DNA of 64,000 nt from Mycobacterium gordonae (GCF_001417955.2 NZ_LKTM01000361.1:62001-126000), one strand, 5' to 3'. Shown: positions 27,185 to 36,775, numbered from the stretch's first letter. The notes: a model not told the origin generated them from the letters alone. Made by a program: numbers and translations.

Positions 27185-28327
27185 ATGGTCGGTATGGGGA
27201 CGCAATCCGAGGCCGGGGAAATTCGGTTCATCGAGGCACAGGCCGCGCCGGCCAGGTTCGCCCGCGGCTGGCACTGCCTGGGCCTGATCAGGGACTTCGG
27301 CGACGGTAAACCACACGCGGTCAACGCATTCGGTCAGAAACTCGTCGTCTTCCGCAGCGGGGACGGCAAGATCAATGTGCTCGACGGGTACTGCCGCCAC
27401 ATGGGCGGGGACCTGACGAAGGGTGAGGTCAAGGGCGACGCGATCGCGTGCCCGTTTCACGACTGGCGCTGGGGCGGTGACGGCCGCTGCACAAAGGTGC
27501 CCTATGCCAAGCGCATGCCGCGGCTGGCGCGTACCGCGACATGGACCACGCTGGACCAGGACGGCATGTTGTTCGTCTGGAATGACCCCGAACACAACCC
27601 GCCGCCGCCGGAGGTCACCATCCCGCGCATCGAGGGCGTCGCCAGCGACGAGTGGACCGACTGGCACTGGTACACCACGGTTGTCGAGAGCAACTGCCGC
27701 GAGATCATCGACAACGTCGTTAACATGGCGCACTTCTTCTACATCCACGGGTCGCTGCCCACCTACTTCAAGAACATCTTCGAAGGGCATGTCGCCACGC
27801 AGTACATGAACGGTGAGGGCCGGCCCGACATGGGCAGCGAGGGTGCGAAGATGCTCGGCACCACCTCGGTCGCGTCGTACTTCGGCCCGTCGTTCATGAT
27901 CGACGACCTGACCTACCATTATGCGGCCGGCGACCAGCAGACGGTCCTCATCAACTGTCACTATCCGATCGATGCCAATTCCTTTGTGCTGCAATACGGC
28001 ATCATCGTCAGGAAATCGAAGAGCCTGCCCGCCGAGGAGGCCGTCAAGGCCGCCACCCGGCTCGGCGACTACGTCAAGCTGGGCTTCGAGCAGGACGTCC
28101 AGATCTGGCGGCACAAGGCCCGTATCGACAATCCGCTGCTGGTCGAGGAGGACGGGCCGGTCTACCAACTTCGGCGCTGGTATGACCAGTTCTACGTCGA
28201 CGTCGGCGACGTGCAGCCAGACATGGTGGACCGCTTCGAGTTCGAACTGAACACCAGTAGGCCCTATCAAGCGTGGATGAAGCAGATCGAGGCGAACATG
28301 GCGGCGAAGGCGGCCTCGGTGTCATGA
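27185..28327 (+). CDS. kshA: KshA-type Rieske oxygenase (3-ketosteroid 9-alpha-hydroxylase)
   Basis: 380 residues, matching Mtb KshA (386) closely over most of its length. The Rieske cluster ligands are Cys70-x-His72 and Cys89-x-x-His92 (CPFHDWRWGG). The mononuclear iron site is in IDNVVNMAHFFYIH, and PTYFKNIFEGH and VYQLRRWYDQFYVDV follow as in KshA. It hydroxylates ring B at C9 and needs a KshB-type reductase, not in view. It may be a paralog for a different sterol. ATG 27185 has a GGAG site; the stop overlaps the next gene. Confidence 0.88.
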   Translation: MVGMGTQSEAGEIRFIEAQAAPARFARGWHCLGLIRDFGDGKPHAVNAFGQKLVVFRSGDGKINVLDGYCRHMGGDLTKGEVKGDAIACPFHDWRWGGDGRCTKVPYAKRMPRLARTATWTTLDQDGMLFVWNDPEHNPPPPEVTIPRIEGVASDEWTDWHWYTTVVESNCREIIDNVVNMAHFFYIHGSLPTYFKNIFEGHVATQYMNGEGRPDMGSEGAKMLGTTSVASYFGPSFMIDDLTYHYAAGDQQTVLINCHYPIDANSFVLQYGIIVRKSKSLPAEEAVKAATRLGDYVKLGFEQDVQIWRHKARIDNPLLVEEDGPVYQLRRWYDQFYVDVGDVQPDMVDRFEFELNTSRPYQAWMKQIEANMAAKAASVS

Positions 28328-28596
28328 GCCGGGCCGAGCGGGCCGACAACCGTCTTGCGGACATGCCGATGGCGCCAGTGGACTGTCATCGGTGTGGTGG
28401 GCAGGTGTTGGTCCGCAAGAGCAGCTGGAACCAGACCAGCGTGCAGTGGAACGCCCGGGCCAGCACGTCATGCCTGGAACGTGCGCAGGCTCTGGCGGAT
28501 CAGCACCGGGGGTTGTTCCTGGCGTGTTCGGCGTTGCGTGAGTCCATCGAGGCCGCCGTGGCGGCCGGAAGACTGGCCGTCGTAGATACCGGTTAG
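28324..28596 (+). CDS. Small CxxC protein coupled to KshA, function unknown
   Basis: 90 residues. ATG 28324 overlaps the kshA stop (ATGA). VDCHRCGGQVLVRKSSW gives a CxxC half-site; two further cysteines occur in SCLERA and FLACSAL, so a four-Cys metal or cluster site is conceivable. A conserved-looking NQTSVQWNARA segment lies between. It is not a classical ferredoxin. Coupling to the oxygenase suggests an assembly or electron-transfer helper, which is inference only. Confidence 0.75.
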   Translation: MSRAERADNRLADMPMAPVDCHRCGGQVLVRKSSWNQTSVQWNARASTSCLERAQALADQHRGLFLACSALRESIEAAVAAGRLAVVDTG

Positions 28597-28607
28597 GGTT
28601 GCTGGCG

Positions 28608-29591
28608 ATGCGAATCGCGGTGACCGGCGGCACCGGCTATGTCGGCGCCCATATCGTGCACGCGTTGCTGGCCGCGGGCCACACCGTGCAGCTACTGGCC
28701 GAGCCCGGCTGGTCCAACGACCTGCTGCTGCACCGGTTGCAGTCGGTCGGGGAGGTGTCGGTGCTGCGCGGGGACCTGCGTGCACCGGAGGTTCCCGACG
28801 GGCTGTTGGACGGTTGCGACGCCGTCATCCACGGCGCCGGGGTGGTAGGGACCGACGACCGCCACGAGCAGTTGATGTGGGATATCAACGCCTATGCCGG
28901 CGAACGGATCATGCTGCGCGCTGTCGCGCTGGGGCTGGACCCGGTGGTGTTGCTGTCCAGCTACAGCGCGCTGTTTCCGCCGCCGGGGCCGGTGATCGGT
29001 CCCGATTCCCCCACCGCACAGGGCAAATCCGCCTACGCACGCACCAAGTCCTACGCCGACCGGGTGGCGCGGCGGTTGCAGCGTGACGGCGCTCCCGTCG
29101 TGGTCACCTATCCGTCCAGTGTCGTCGGGCCGGCGATGTACACCGCGCCGGGCATCACCGAGCAGGGCTGGGGCACTATCGTCCGGTTCGGGGTAGCGCC
29201 CAAGGTCGCGCATGCGGGGATGATGATGATTGATGTCCGCGATGTCGCCGATGTGCACGAACGGTTGATGCGGCCGGGGCGGGGTCCGAAGCGTTACCTG
29301 TGTGGCGGCCAGTTGCTGACGTTCGACGACATGATCGCAGCGATCGAGCGCGGCAGTGGACGCCGTGTCCGGCGGATTCCGCTGAGCCCCAGTGCGTTTC
29401 GACTGGTGGGCAGGCTGTCCGATCTTGCCGCGTCGGTGCTGCCGCTGGGCAGCGGCTTCAGTTACGAAGCAGCGCAACTGATCACCGCCGCGATACCGAC
29501 CGACGATTCCGAGACGCTGCGGGATCTCGGGCTCACCTGGCGGTCGGCTCGGGACGCGATCGTGGCGACTTTTGCCCAGCCACTAGTCTGA
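28608..29591 (+). CDS. NAD-dependent epimerase/dehydratase (3-beta-HSD-like)
   Basis: 327 residues from ATG 28608. Extended SDR with MRIAVTGGTGYVGAHI (GxxGxxG), INAYAGERIML and the active-site YARTKSYAD (Tyr/Lys). VLLSSYSALF supplies the catalytic Ser. Extended SDRs beside KshA often act on sterol hydroxyls, but the substrate is not established. It lies 11 bp after the small CxxC gene, in the same transcription unit. Confidence 0.85.
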   Translation: MRIAVTGGTGYVGAHIVHALLAAGHTVQLLAEPGWSNDLLLHRLQSVGEVSVLRGDLRAPEVPDGLLDGCDAVIHGAGVVGTDDRHEQLMWDINAYAGERIMLRAVALGLDPVVLLSSYSALFPPPGPVIGPDSPTAQGKSAYARTKSYADRVARRLQRDGAPVVVTYPSSVVGPAMYTAPGITEQGWGTIVRFGVAPKVAHAGMMMIDVRDVADVHERLMRPGRGPKRYLCGGQLLTFDDMIAAIERGSGRRVRRIPLSPSAFRLVGRLSDLAASVLPLGSGFSYEAAQLITAAIPTDDSETLRDLGLTWRSARDAIVATFAQPLV

Positions 29592-29595
29592 CCGC

Positions 29596-30393
29596 ATGAG
29601 CGGTCGAATTGCGGTGGTGACGGGAGCAAGCCGCGGTGCCGGACGTGGCATCGCCGCCGCATTGGCCGCCAAGGGCTGGCGGGTGTACGCGACCGCTCGC
29701 AGTATCTCCGAGGCGCCGCCGGGTGGCGTCGCGGTTCGGGTGGACCACGCCGACGACGACGCCGTGGCGGGGCTTTTCGAGCGGGTGGGCACCGCTGAAG
29801 GCCGGCTGGATTTGCTGGTCAACAACGCCGCCGTCGTATCCGATGAACTGGTCAACCCGAAGCCATTCTGGGAGAAGCCGCTTGCGCTGGCGGATGTGCT
29901 GGATGTGGGGTTGCGCTCGTCTTACGTCGCATCGTGGTACGCGGCTCCATTGCTGGTGGCCGGCGGGCGGGGCTTGATCGCCTTCACTTCCTCCCCGGGA
30001 TCTGTGTGCTACATGCACGGTGCGGCCTACGGGGCGCAGAAGGCCGGGGTCGACAAGATGGCCGCCGACATGGCCGTGGACTTCCGGGGCACCGGAGTTG
30101 CGACGGCGTCGATCTGGATGGGCATCCTGCTGACCGAGAAGCTGCGCGGTGCGTTCGCTGGTAATCCCGAGGCGCTGGCAAAGACCGCTGAGCATGCCGA
30201 AACACCCGAATTCACCGGCATTTTGATCGACGCGCTGTTCCACGATCCGGCGTTGCCCGAACTGAGCGGCCAGACGTTCATCGGTGCCGAACTGGCCGAG
30301 CGCTACGGGATCACGGATGAGGGTGGGCGTCGGCCGCCGTCGCATCGCCACCTTGGTGTTCCGCGTGAGCCGAGCACGGTCGTCATCAGGTAA
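29596..30393 (+). CDS. Short-chain dehydrogenase/reductase
   Basis: 265 residues from ATG 29596, four bases after the preceding stop. Classical SDR: VVTGASRGAGRGIAAAL, LLVNNAAVV, Ser in FTSSPGS and YGAQK active site. It ends the + strand unit kshA-CxxC-epimerase-SDR. The repeat copy B and the convergent acyl-CoA dehydrogenase gene follow immediately. Confidence 0.88.
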   Translation: MSGRIAVVTGASRGAGRGIAAALAAKGWRVYATARSISEAPPGGVAVRVDHADDDAVAGLFERVGTAEGRLDLLVNNAAVVSDELVNPKPFWEKPLALADVLDVGLRSSYVASWYAAPLLVAGGRGLIAFTSSPGSVCYMHGAAYGAQKAGVDKMAADMAVDFRGTGVATASIWMGILLTEKLRGAFAGNPEALAKTAEHAETPEFTGILIDALFHDPALPELSGQTFIGAELAERYGITDEGGRRPPSHRHLGVPREPSTVVIR

Positions 30394-30400
30394 TCAGACA

Positions 30401-30478
30401 TCACACTCGTCACTCAGGCACCGGGAACGCGAGGCATGATGCCGGTTAAAAAGTGATAGCGCATGCGATATCACGTCC
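30401..30478. repeat. Palindrome-bearing interspersed repeat, copy B
   Basis: Gap-free 78-bp alignment with copy A at 11841-11918 (about 55 identities). The core palindrome at 30453-30474 has arms GTGAT/ATCAC around CGCATGCG. Like copy A it fills the space between two convergent genes and ends at the stop codon of one of them. Confidence 0.65.
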
Positions 30479-31486
30479 CTAACCGGTGATCAGACCCCAT
30501 AGTCCGCCAGCACTGGCATACAGGGCCGAGTCCGTCACCTTCTCGTCCCAGTACCGCAGGGAACCGAACTCCGAACGCCAGGCCAGCGCGGCACGGGTGA
30601 ACTCGTGCAGCCGATGCTCACGGGTGGTGCCGATCGCGCCGTGCACTTGATGGGCATTCCGCACCACCACCGACGTCGCGTGTCCGGCGCAGGAACGAGC
30701 AACGGCGACAAGGAATTCCAGGTCGTCAGCCGACCATTGGCTGGTGACTCCGAGGGTGAGTGCCGCTTCGGTGGCCGCCCGCGCGAGGGCGGCCTCGGCG
30801 GCGACATCGGAGATCAAGTTCTGCACCGCCTGGAATTTGGCCAGTGGGCGGCCGAACTGGATGCGGGAGCTCACATGCTCGATGCACAACTGCAGTATCC
30901 GGTCCAGCGCGGCGCACACCTGGATCGATCGCACCAATCCTGACTTCAGCCTCAGCTGGTTGATCAGGGCCAGGGTGACTGGTGTGCCTTGCAGGGCGGC
31001 GAGGTCGGCGCTCACCGCGTCGCGCGGCTCGTCGATCATGTTGGCACCCGGGGTGATTGTGACGTCTCCGGCCGCGACGTCGGCGACACGGAATCCGCCC
31101 TCGGCCCGCCAGACCAGTACTACGCGCTCGGCCGCGGATGCCCAGGGCACGTCGGTCGCGTGTCCCTGCTTGTCGAGCATGCACACCGTACGCACCGCAT
31201 CGTCGACCGGTTCCCCGGCGGCTTCCAGCAGCCAGCAGGCCAATAAATCGTGCTCGGCCAACGGGATTCGTACCCCGTGCCGGGCGGCGGCGGCGAGCAG
31301 CTCCGCGGCCTCGAACCACCCGGCGCCGCTGCCGCCCTGCTCTTCGGCACCGGTGAGCCGCACCAACCCGAGCTCACCGAGCTGCTGCCAAAGATCGGCC
31401 CCGGGGGATTGCTTCTCGCGGTGCTCCGCGAAGACGGCGTCCATCATCTCGACGAGGTCGGCATCCACGGCCGGTCCGGAGTTCAT
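30479..31486 (-). CDS. Acyl-CoA dehydrogenase, small partner of a probable heteromer
   Basis: 335 residues, shorter than ordinary FadE (about 380-400). C-terminal domain segments are recognisable (SRIQFGRPLAKFQAVQNLI, QVHGAIGTTREHRLHEFTR), but the N-terminal half is divergent and the FAD/substrate signature of the middle domain is poor. The ATG overlaps the stop of the larger dehydrogenase gene. Paired, coupled FadE genes in mycobacterial steroid loci form alpha2-beta2 enzymes in which active-site parts are split between subunits, and this pair fits that pattern. Confidence 0.85.
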   Translation of the reverse strand: MNSGPAVDADLVEMMDAVFAEHREKQSPGADLWQQLGELGLVRLTGAEEQGGSGAGWFEAAELLAAAARHGVRIPLAEHDLLACWLLEAAGEPVDDAVRTVCMLDKQGHATDVPWASAAERVVLVWRAEGGFRVADVAAGDVTITPGANMIDEPRDAVSADLAALQGTPVTLALINQLRLKSGLVRSIQVCAALDRILQLCIEHVSSRIQFGRPLAKFQAVQNLISDVAAEAALARAATEAALTLGVTSQWSADDLEFLVAVARSCAGHATSVVVRNAHQVHGAIGTTREHRLHEFTRAALAWRSEFGSLRYWDEKVTDSALYASAGGLWGLITG

Positions 31487-32622
31487 CGCATGCCCAATCC
31501 ACGCGCCATGACTCCGCGCAGTACCTCGTTGGTGCCGCCCCGCAGGGTGAAGCCCGGCCGCTGATCGAGGGCAGTGCGAACCAGCTCGGCAAAGATCGTG
31601 TCGGGGGAGTCCTGCATGTCCGCGAACTCGGCGATGTCGCCCTCGGTGGTGGTGCCCAGAACCTTGACCACCGCGGCGGGGACATCCGCGGCTTCGTGCC
31701 GTTCCAGTGCCCCGGCCACCGCGGTGGACATGTGATGCAGGCCGGCGACGCGTGCGACCAGTCGGCCCAGGTTGGGGTCGCGGGGGATGGCGTTGGCCGC
31801 CATCCGGTCGGCGCAGGCAGCCAGCAGGACGAAGGTGGACAGGAACCGCTCGGGGCCGCTGCGTTCGAACGCGAGTTCCGACGTCACCTGTCGCCAGCCG
31901 TCGCCGATCTCGCCGAACACCATGTCGTCGGGCACGAACGCCCCGTCGAAGATCACCTCGTTGAAGTGGTGCGCGCCGTTCATCGAGATGATCGGCCGGA
32001 TCTGGATGCCGGGTCCGTGCAGGTCGACGAGGAACTGGCTCAGGCCGGCGTGCCGGTGCTGCGCGTCCACCGGAGCCGTGCGGGCCAGCGCGATGAAGGC
32101 GTGCGCGAGGTGGGCGCCGGAGGTCCAGACCTTGGTGCCGGACAGTGACCAGCCACCGTCGACGCGCTCGGCCCGGGTGCGCACGCTGGCCAGGTCGGAG
32201 CCGGAGTCCGGTTCGCTCATGCCGATCGCGAAGAAGCATTCGCCGCGCACAATTCGTGGGAGGAAGTGTTGCTTCTGAGTCTCGGTGCCGTACTTGAGCA
32301 ACGACGGCACGATCTGGCGGTCGGCGATCCAGTGCGCGGCCACCGGCGCACCGGCGGCCAGCAGTTCCTCGGTGACGACGAAGCGCTCCAGGAAGGACCG
32401 GCCGTGTCCGCCGTACTCGACCGGCACGGTCATGCCCAGCCAACCTTGCGCCGCCAGCGCCGCGGTGAACTTCTCGTCCCACCGCGACAGCCAGGCGTCG
32501 ACGGACGGTGTGAACGTGCCGGCGGCGAGTTGTTCGGCGACGAACGTGCGGACCTCGTCGCGGAGCGCGCCGGTCGCCTCGTCTTCGATTCCGGCGGGTG
32601 GGACCAGTCGGGGCGCGGCCAT
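31483..32622 (-). CDS. Acyl-CoA dehydrogenase, large partner
   Basis: 379 residues. Standard FadE features: GMTVPVEYGGHGRS, IGMSEPDSGSDLASVRT (FAD/substrate binding), LSGTKVWTSGAHLAH and the C-terminal LRGGTNEVLRGVMARGLG. It oxidises an acyl-CoA, probably a steroid side-chain or ring-derived acid. ATG 32622 overlaps the enoyl-CoA hydratase stop, and its own stop overlaps the smaller dehydrogenase, making a three-gene beta-oxidation unit. Confidence 0.9.
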   Translation of the reverse strand: MAAPRLVPPAGIEDEATGALRDEVRTFVAEQLAAGTFTPSVDAWLSRWDEKFTAALAAQGWLGMTVPVEYGGHGRSFLERFVVTEELLAAGAPVAAHWIADRQIVPSLLKYGTETQKQHFLPRIVRGECFFAIGMSEPDSGSDLASVRTRAERVDGGWSLSGTKVWTSGAHLAHAFIALARTAPVDAQHRHAGLSQFLVDLHGPGIQIRPIISMNGAHHFNEVIFDGAFVPDDMVFGEIGDGWRQVTSELAFERSGPERFLSTFVLLAACADRMAANAIPRDPNLGRLVARVAGLHHMSTAVAGALERHEAADVPAAVVKVLGTTTEGDIAEFADMQDSPDTIFAELVRTALDQRPGFTLRGGTNEVLRGVMARGLGMR

Positions 32623-33398
32623 CAGGTCGTCCGCCACTTTGCGATGCGCTGTTCGTGCTCCGGGTCCCGGTGGGCCAGCGGCTGCATGGCCGCGGCCATC
32701 CCCAAGGTCGACTCCAGCGAGCCGGTGCGCGATTCCTGCAGCAGCCGCTTGGCCATCCGCAGGGCGTGTGACGGGTTCTTGGCGATGCGTTCGGCGAGTT
32801 CCTGTGCGGCGGCGAGAAGCTCGTCGTGCGGCACCACGCGGCTGACCAGACCCCACTCGAGAGCCGTTGCGGCGTCGACCCGGTCGCCGGTGAGGGTCAT
32901 CTCGGCGGCGCGCTGGTAGCCGATGATCCGCTGCAGAAACCAGGTGCCGCCGTCGCCGGGGATGAGCCCGAGTTGCACGAAGCTTTCGGCGAAAGACGCA
33001 CGCTCTGAGGCGATTCGGATATCACACATCATGGCCAGGTCGCATCCGGCGCCGATGGCGGCGCCGTTGACGGCAGCGATCAACGGGACTTCGAGTCGTG
33101 ACAGTGCGCGCGGGATCCGCTGGATGCCGTCGATGTAGGCGTAGCGCTGGTCGAGTGCGCTCAGGCCGAACATGCCGGACTGGTCGGCCATCTCTTTGAC
33201 GTTGCCGCCGGCCGAGAAGATCTTGCCCTCGCCGGTCAGGATGACGGCGCGGATTGCGGTGTCGGCGTTGGCGTGGTCGACCGCGTCTTCGAACGCCGCG
33301 ATGACGTCCTTACCGGTGATCGCGTTTCCGACGCTCGGCAGGTTGATCTTCCATGTCTGGATCGGTCCGGCACCGCTGATTTCCAGAGGATTGCTCAT
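32622..33398 (-). CDS. Enoyl-CoA hydratase/isomerase family protein
   Basis: 258 residues from ATG 33398. Crotonase fold: GKIFSAGGNVKEM (oxyanion hole), AAVNGAAIGAGCDLAMMCDIRIAS, then FVQLGLIPGDGGTWFLQRIIG, which supplies the second catalytic acid in the usual place. It hydrates the enoyl-CoA made by the downstream dehydrogenase pair. First gene of the minus-strand beta-oxidation unit. Confidence 0.92.
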   Translation of the reverse strand: MSNPLEISGAGPIQTWKINLPSVGNAITGKDVIAAFEDAVDHANADTAIRAVILTGEGKIFSAGGNVKEMADQSGMFGLSALDQRYAYIDGIQRIPRALSRLEVPLIAAVNGAAIGAGCDLAMMCDIRIASERASFAESFVQLGLIPGDGGTWFLQRIIGYQRAAEMTLTGDRVDAATALEWGLVSRVVPHDELLAAAQELAERIAKNPSHALRMAKRLLQESRTGSLESTLGMAAAMQPLAHRDPEHEQRIAKWRTT

Positions 33399-33469
33399 GC
33401 AGGCCACTGTAGGGAGTCCGCGCCAGCGGGTGGTCGCGCGGGTGAAGTCCGCGTCCATGGGTGGCGACG

Positions 33470-34789
33470 TCAATCGGGTTCGTCGTCATCGGGGGCGAAC
33501 AGTTTCTCCGGATGGTGGAACGTGTTTATTCGCGGTTGGCCGTGATCCAGATGGGCGGGCGGGAGCCATTCGGTGTCGCTGTTGGCGTTTTTGCGGGTGG
33601 TCCAGCCTTTTTCGGCGAGGCGGTTATCGATGCCGCAGGCCAGGGTGAGGTCGTGGATGTCGGTGACGTGGGTGTTTGTCCAGCCGCTGGCATGGTGCAC
33701 CTGGGCGTGGTAGCCGGGGACGTCGCAGCCCGGGCGGGTGCAGCCGCCGTCTTTGGCCAGCAGCATCAGTCGCTGGGCGAGGTTGGCAAACCGCTTGGCG
33801 TGGAACAGGGCCAGCGGTTTGGCGCCGTCGAAGACCGCGAGATAGTGATGCGAGGTGGCGGCCCAGCCGATCAGGGTGGGCAGCGGGATGCGGGTGCCGC
33901 CGCCGGTGCGGGCGCGCCCGGCCCCGGCTTCGAGGTCCTTGAGGGTGGTGGTGACGATGATGGAGACCGGTAGGCCGTTGTGGGTGCCCAACTCGCCGGA
34001 GGCGAAGAGTTCGCGGATGGCGGTGATGATGGCGTCGTGGTTGCGTTGGGGTTGGCTGCGGGTGTCGGTGTCTCCGTCGGGGATGCCGGCGCCGGGGGCG
34101 GCGAGTTTGGCCCAGGCGGCTTCGAGCAGTGCCCGTAGTTCGGGGGTGATCAGGCCGCTGAGCCGGGACATGCCGTCGTATTGCTGGGGGCCCAGGGTGA
34201 GGCCGCGTGTGCGGGCGCGTTCTTCTTCGGTGTAGTCGCCGTCGGGGTGCAGCAGCGCCATGAGTTCGTGGGCGTATTTGGCGACTTGGTCGGGGCGGAA
34301 GTCACAGGCTTTGCCGGCCAGGTCTTTTTCGGCGGCCTCCCAGGTCCCTACATCCACCGTGCTGGGCAGGTGGGCGATGAAGTCGCGGATCACCTTGATG
34401 TGGGCGTCGCCGATCAGGCCCCGGCGTTGAGCCTGCGCGGTCGCGGTCAGCAGCGGCGCCAGCTGCTCTCCCGTGAGGGCGCGGCGCGGGCCGAGGTCGT
34501 CGGCTTCGGCGATGCGGCGGTTGGCGTCGGCTTTGGTGATGCGCAGGCGCTCGGCCAAGGCTGCGGGGAGTTTGCCGCCGAGTTCTTCCTCGGTCGCTTG
34601 GGTTTTGAGGTGGTTGATCAACGTGTGCTGGGGTGTGCGCATCCGGCGGTGCACCTTTTCCAGGCGCTCCATGCCGCGCAGGAACTCTGTGGTGGTGAGC
34701 GCGTCGAATGTCAAGTCGCACAGGCGATCAACAGCGGCGTCGAGTGCGTTGAAGGCCTCGATGATCTCCTCGCGCGTACTCGATGCCAT
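33470..34789 (-). CDS. 13E12/DUF222-HNH endonuclease family protein
   Basis: 439 residues from ATG 34789. N-terminal DUF222 helical region ([37 protein letters not shown]) and a C-terminal HNH nuclease domain ([21 protein letters not shown] and [17 protein letters not shown]). Multi-copy 13E12 genes are a hallmark of mycobacterial genomes; their role is uncertain, and in M. tuberculosis two copies carry the phiRv attachment sites. I see no phage genes or att duplication here. Confidence 0.92.
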   Translation of the reverse strand: MASSTREEIIEAFNALDAAVDRLCDLTFDALTTTEFLRGMERLEKVHRRMRTPQHTLINHLKTQATEEELGGKLPAALAERLRITKADANRRIAEADDLGPRRALTGEQLAPLLTATAQAQRRGLIGDAHIKVIRDFIAHLPSTVDVGTWEAAEKDLAGKACDFRPDQVAKYAHELMALLHPDGDYTEEERARTRGLTLGPQQYDGMSRLSGLITPELRALLEAAWAKLAAPGAGIPDGDTDTRSQPQRNHDAIITAIRELFASGELGTHNGLPVSIIVTTTLKDLEAGAGRARTGGGTRIPLPTLIGWAATSHHYLAVFDGAKPLALFHAKRFANLAQRLMLLAKDGGCTRPGCDVPGYHAQVHHASGWTNTHVTDIHDLTLACGIDNRLAEKGWTTRKNANSDTEWLPPAHLDHGQPRINTFHHPEKLFAPDDDEPD

Positions 34790-34947
34790 ACCCCCGATGT
34801 TAGGAAAGGGCACTGACAACTTTTCGCGCCAAACCCGCTCAGAAGCGGCGTATTTCGCCCACAGCAGAACCGCGATGCCGAGAGTGCGCACAATCCCGCT
34901 CGGCCCGGCGTGTTGGAGCATTCGATGCACGCTCACGCCCGAAACGT

Positions 34948-34975
34948 GTTGATATCAGCGGCGATATCACTTTCC
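34948..34975. repeat. Palindromic repeat, partial copy C
   Basis: GCGATATCACTTTCC at 34961-34975 is the exact reverse complement of 15 bases of copy A (11888-11902). With GTTGATATC upstream it forms the same type of palindrome with a divergent centre. It lies in the 252-bp gap between the 13E12 gene and the esterase gene; the remainder of that gap shows nothing I recognise. Confidence 0.5.
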
Positions 34976-35041
34976 ACGGACTGGTGCCACCCAGCTCACG
35001 ATGCGCGACCGCCCAATCCACAGCGGCGCAGATCATCCCGC

Positions 35042-35953
35042 CTAACCGACCACCGCCGCCAGCTGTGCGCACACCCGCTCCCGCGCTTCGCGCGCAAGAT
35101 CCAGCGTCGGAATGGACATGAAGCCGTGTATCGCGCCCTCAAGGTAAATCTGCGTCACCGGGACTCCGGCCGATTCGAGCCCCGCAGCGTAGGCAAGTGC
35201 CTCATCCCGCAGCGGATCATGACCGGCGATCACCAACACGGCCGGCGGCAGTCGGCGCAGATCACCGTGGACCGGTGCGACGTAAGGGTGCGCCCGATCG
35301 GCGACGCGCGGCACGTACTGGTCCCAGTACCACCGCATGGCCGGCTTCGGGTTGTAAAAGCCACGGCCGAACAGGCGGTAGGACTCGGTGTCGAAGTCAG
35401 CCGCGAGCACGGGATAGATCAGCATTTGTGCCGTCAGCTCAGGGCCATCGCGATCACGCGACATCAAAGCGGTCACCGCGGCGAGGTTCCCGCCCGCGCT
35501 GTCACCTCCGACCACCAGCCGGCCGGGGTCTCCGCCAAAGATCCCGTTGGCCGCCATACTGGCAATCGCATACACATCCTCGGCCGCCGCCGGCCACGGA
35601 TGCTCCGGCGCCAGCCGGTAACCCACCGAAACCACCACGGCTGGAATCAGATTCGCGATGCTGCGGCACAGTCCGTCGTGGCTGTCCAGGTCACAGAACA
35701 CGAACCCGCCGCCGTGCGCATAGATCAGGACGGGCAGCTCGTCGCCGACAGGTCGGTAGATCCGCACCGCAATATCCCCACCGGGTCCGGGAACCACGTC
35801 GTCGATAATTGCGGCGACCGGCTCCGGATCGTCCGGCAGCACCAGTCGGGAACGGATGACCGCCCGCGCCTGCGCACCCGTCATCGTGTGCACCGGAGGG
35901 AAACCGGCGTCCAGCGTGTCGAGCAGCGCCGCGACCTGAGGGTCGAGCTTCAC
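35042..35953 (-). CDS. Hormone-sensitive-lipase family esterase
   Basis: 303 residues from GTG 35953 (GTGA overlap with the IclR gene stop). Oxyanion motif HGGGF at His80, nucleophile elbow GDSAGGN (Ser152), and HDPLRDEA with the acid; AIHGF carries the catalytic His near the C-terminus. It hydrolyses short-chain esters and is a good candidate to open the ester made by the nearby Baeyer-Villiger enzyme. It is co-transcribed with the IclR regulator. Confidence 0.9.
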   Translation of the reverse strand: MKLDPQVAALLDTLDAGFPPVHTMTGAQARAVIRSRLVLPDDPEPVAAIIDDVVPGPGGDIAVRIYRPVGDELPVLIYAHGGGFVFCDLDSHDGLCRSIANLIPAVVVSVGYRLAPEHPWPAAAEDVYAIASMAANGIFGGDPGRLVVGGDSAGGNLAAVTALMSRDRDGPELTAQMLIYPVLAADFDTESYRLFGRGFYNPKPAMRWYWDQYVPRVADRAHPYVAPVHGDLRRLPPAVLVIAGHDPLRDEALAYAAGLESAGVPVTQIYLEGAIHGFMSIPTLDLAREARERVCAQLAAVVG

Positions 35954-36750
35954 GCGTACTGCAGCGCGGGACGCAGCGGACGCAACGGCTGCAACGTCGG
36001 CGCCACTGAGTCGCCCTCGAGGTTGCGCCAGATGCCCATCGCGGTCATGCGTACCGGCGCCGTGAGGCGTTGGTCGAATCGCATGCGGTTCATTGGGCCG
36101 CATACCGAGACCGCGGCGACAGCTTCGCCAGTAACGCCGATAGGTGCTGCGACACAACCGAACCCGAGCAGCGACTCCTCTCGCTCGAACGCGACACCGT
36201 GCGCGCGCACCTTCGCCAGTTCGGCCGCCAACTGCGAACTATGGGAGATCGAGTACCTGGTCCTGCGGACACCCAGATCGACCTGGGAAGCGTCGTCGCG
36301 GTACGCGAGCACGGCCTTTCCCACCGCGGTGCAGTGCGCGGGCTGACGGCCGCCGACCCGGGTGGGAAGCCCGTTGCAGACCCTGTCGCCGATCTTGTCC
36401 AGGTAGACCACGTCTGAGCCGTCGAGCACCGCAAGGTGCACGACAAGTCCGGTGGCACGGTGCAATTCACCCAGGAGCGGCTTGGCCGCACGCACCAGGC
36501 GGTCCTGGTGGACGGCCAGCGATCCCAGCTCGACCAGGCGCATGCCCAGTTCGTAGTCGCGTCCGCTGCGACGCAGCCAACGCAATTGCACCAGCCGCTC
36601 GAGCATCCGGTGTGCCGAAGACCGGGGCAGGCCGGTCCGCCGCACGATCTGCGCGAGCGTGAGCCGCCCCGGCCCCTCGAATGCGTCGAGGACAAGAGAA
36701 ATGCGGTCGATGACGGCGCTGGGGGTGGTGGTGTCGACGCTGGCTGTCAT
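35950..36750 (-). CDS. IclR-family transcriptional regulator
   Basis: 266 residues. N-terminal winged helix (LTLAQIVRRTGLPRSSAHRML) and C-terminal GAF-like effector domain (GLVVHLAVLDGSDVVYLDKIG, AHCTAVGKAVLAY, GVAFEREESLLGFGCVAAPI). IclR proteins respond to aromatic or small organic acids and control catabolic operons. It is coupled to the esterase gene and flanked by the HsaA-like gene. A small palindrome upstream of its start may be its operator. Confidence 0.92.
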   Translation of the reverse strand: MTASVDTTTPSAVIDRISLVLDAFEGPGRLTLAQIVRRTGLPRSSAHRMLERLVQLRWLRRSGRDYELGMRLVELGSLAVHQDRLVRAAKPLLGELHRATGLVVHLAVLDGSDVVYLDKIGDRVCNGLPTRVGGRQPAHCTAVGKAVLAYRDDASQVDLGVRRTRYSISHSSQLAAELAKVRAHGVAFEREESLLGFGCVAAPIGVTGEAVAAVSVCGPMNRMRFDQRLTAPVRMTAMGIWRNLEGDSVAPTLQPLRPLRPALQYA

Positions 36751-36775
36751 GGATCCTCCGGTGCGCTCGTTATAG

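Noticed and set aside
33470-34789. 13E12 gene as evidence of a prophage like phiRv1/phiRv2
   Set aside because: No integrase, phage structural gene or attachment-site duplication is visible; 13E12 genes are common outside prophages.
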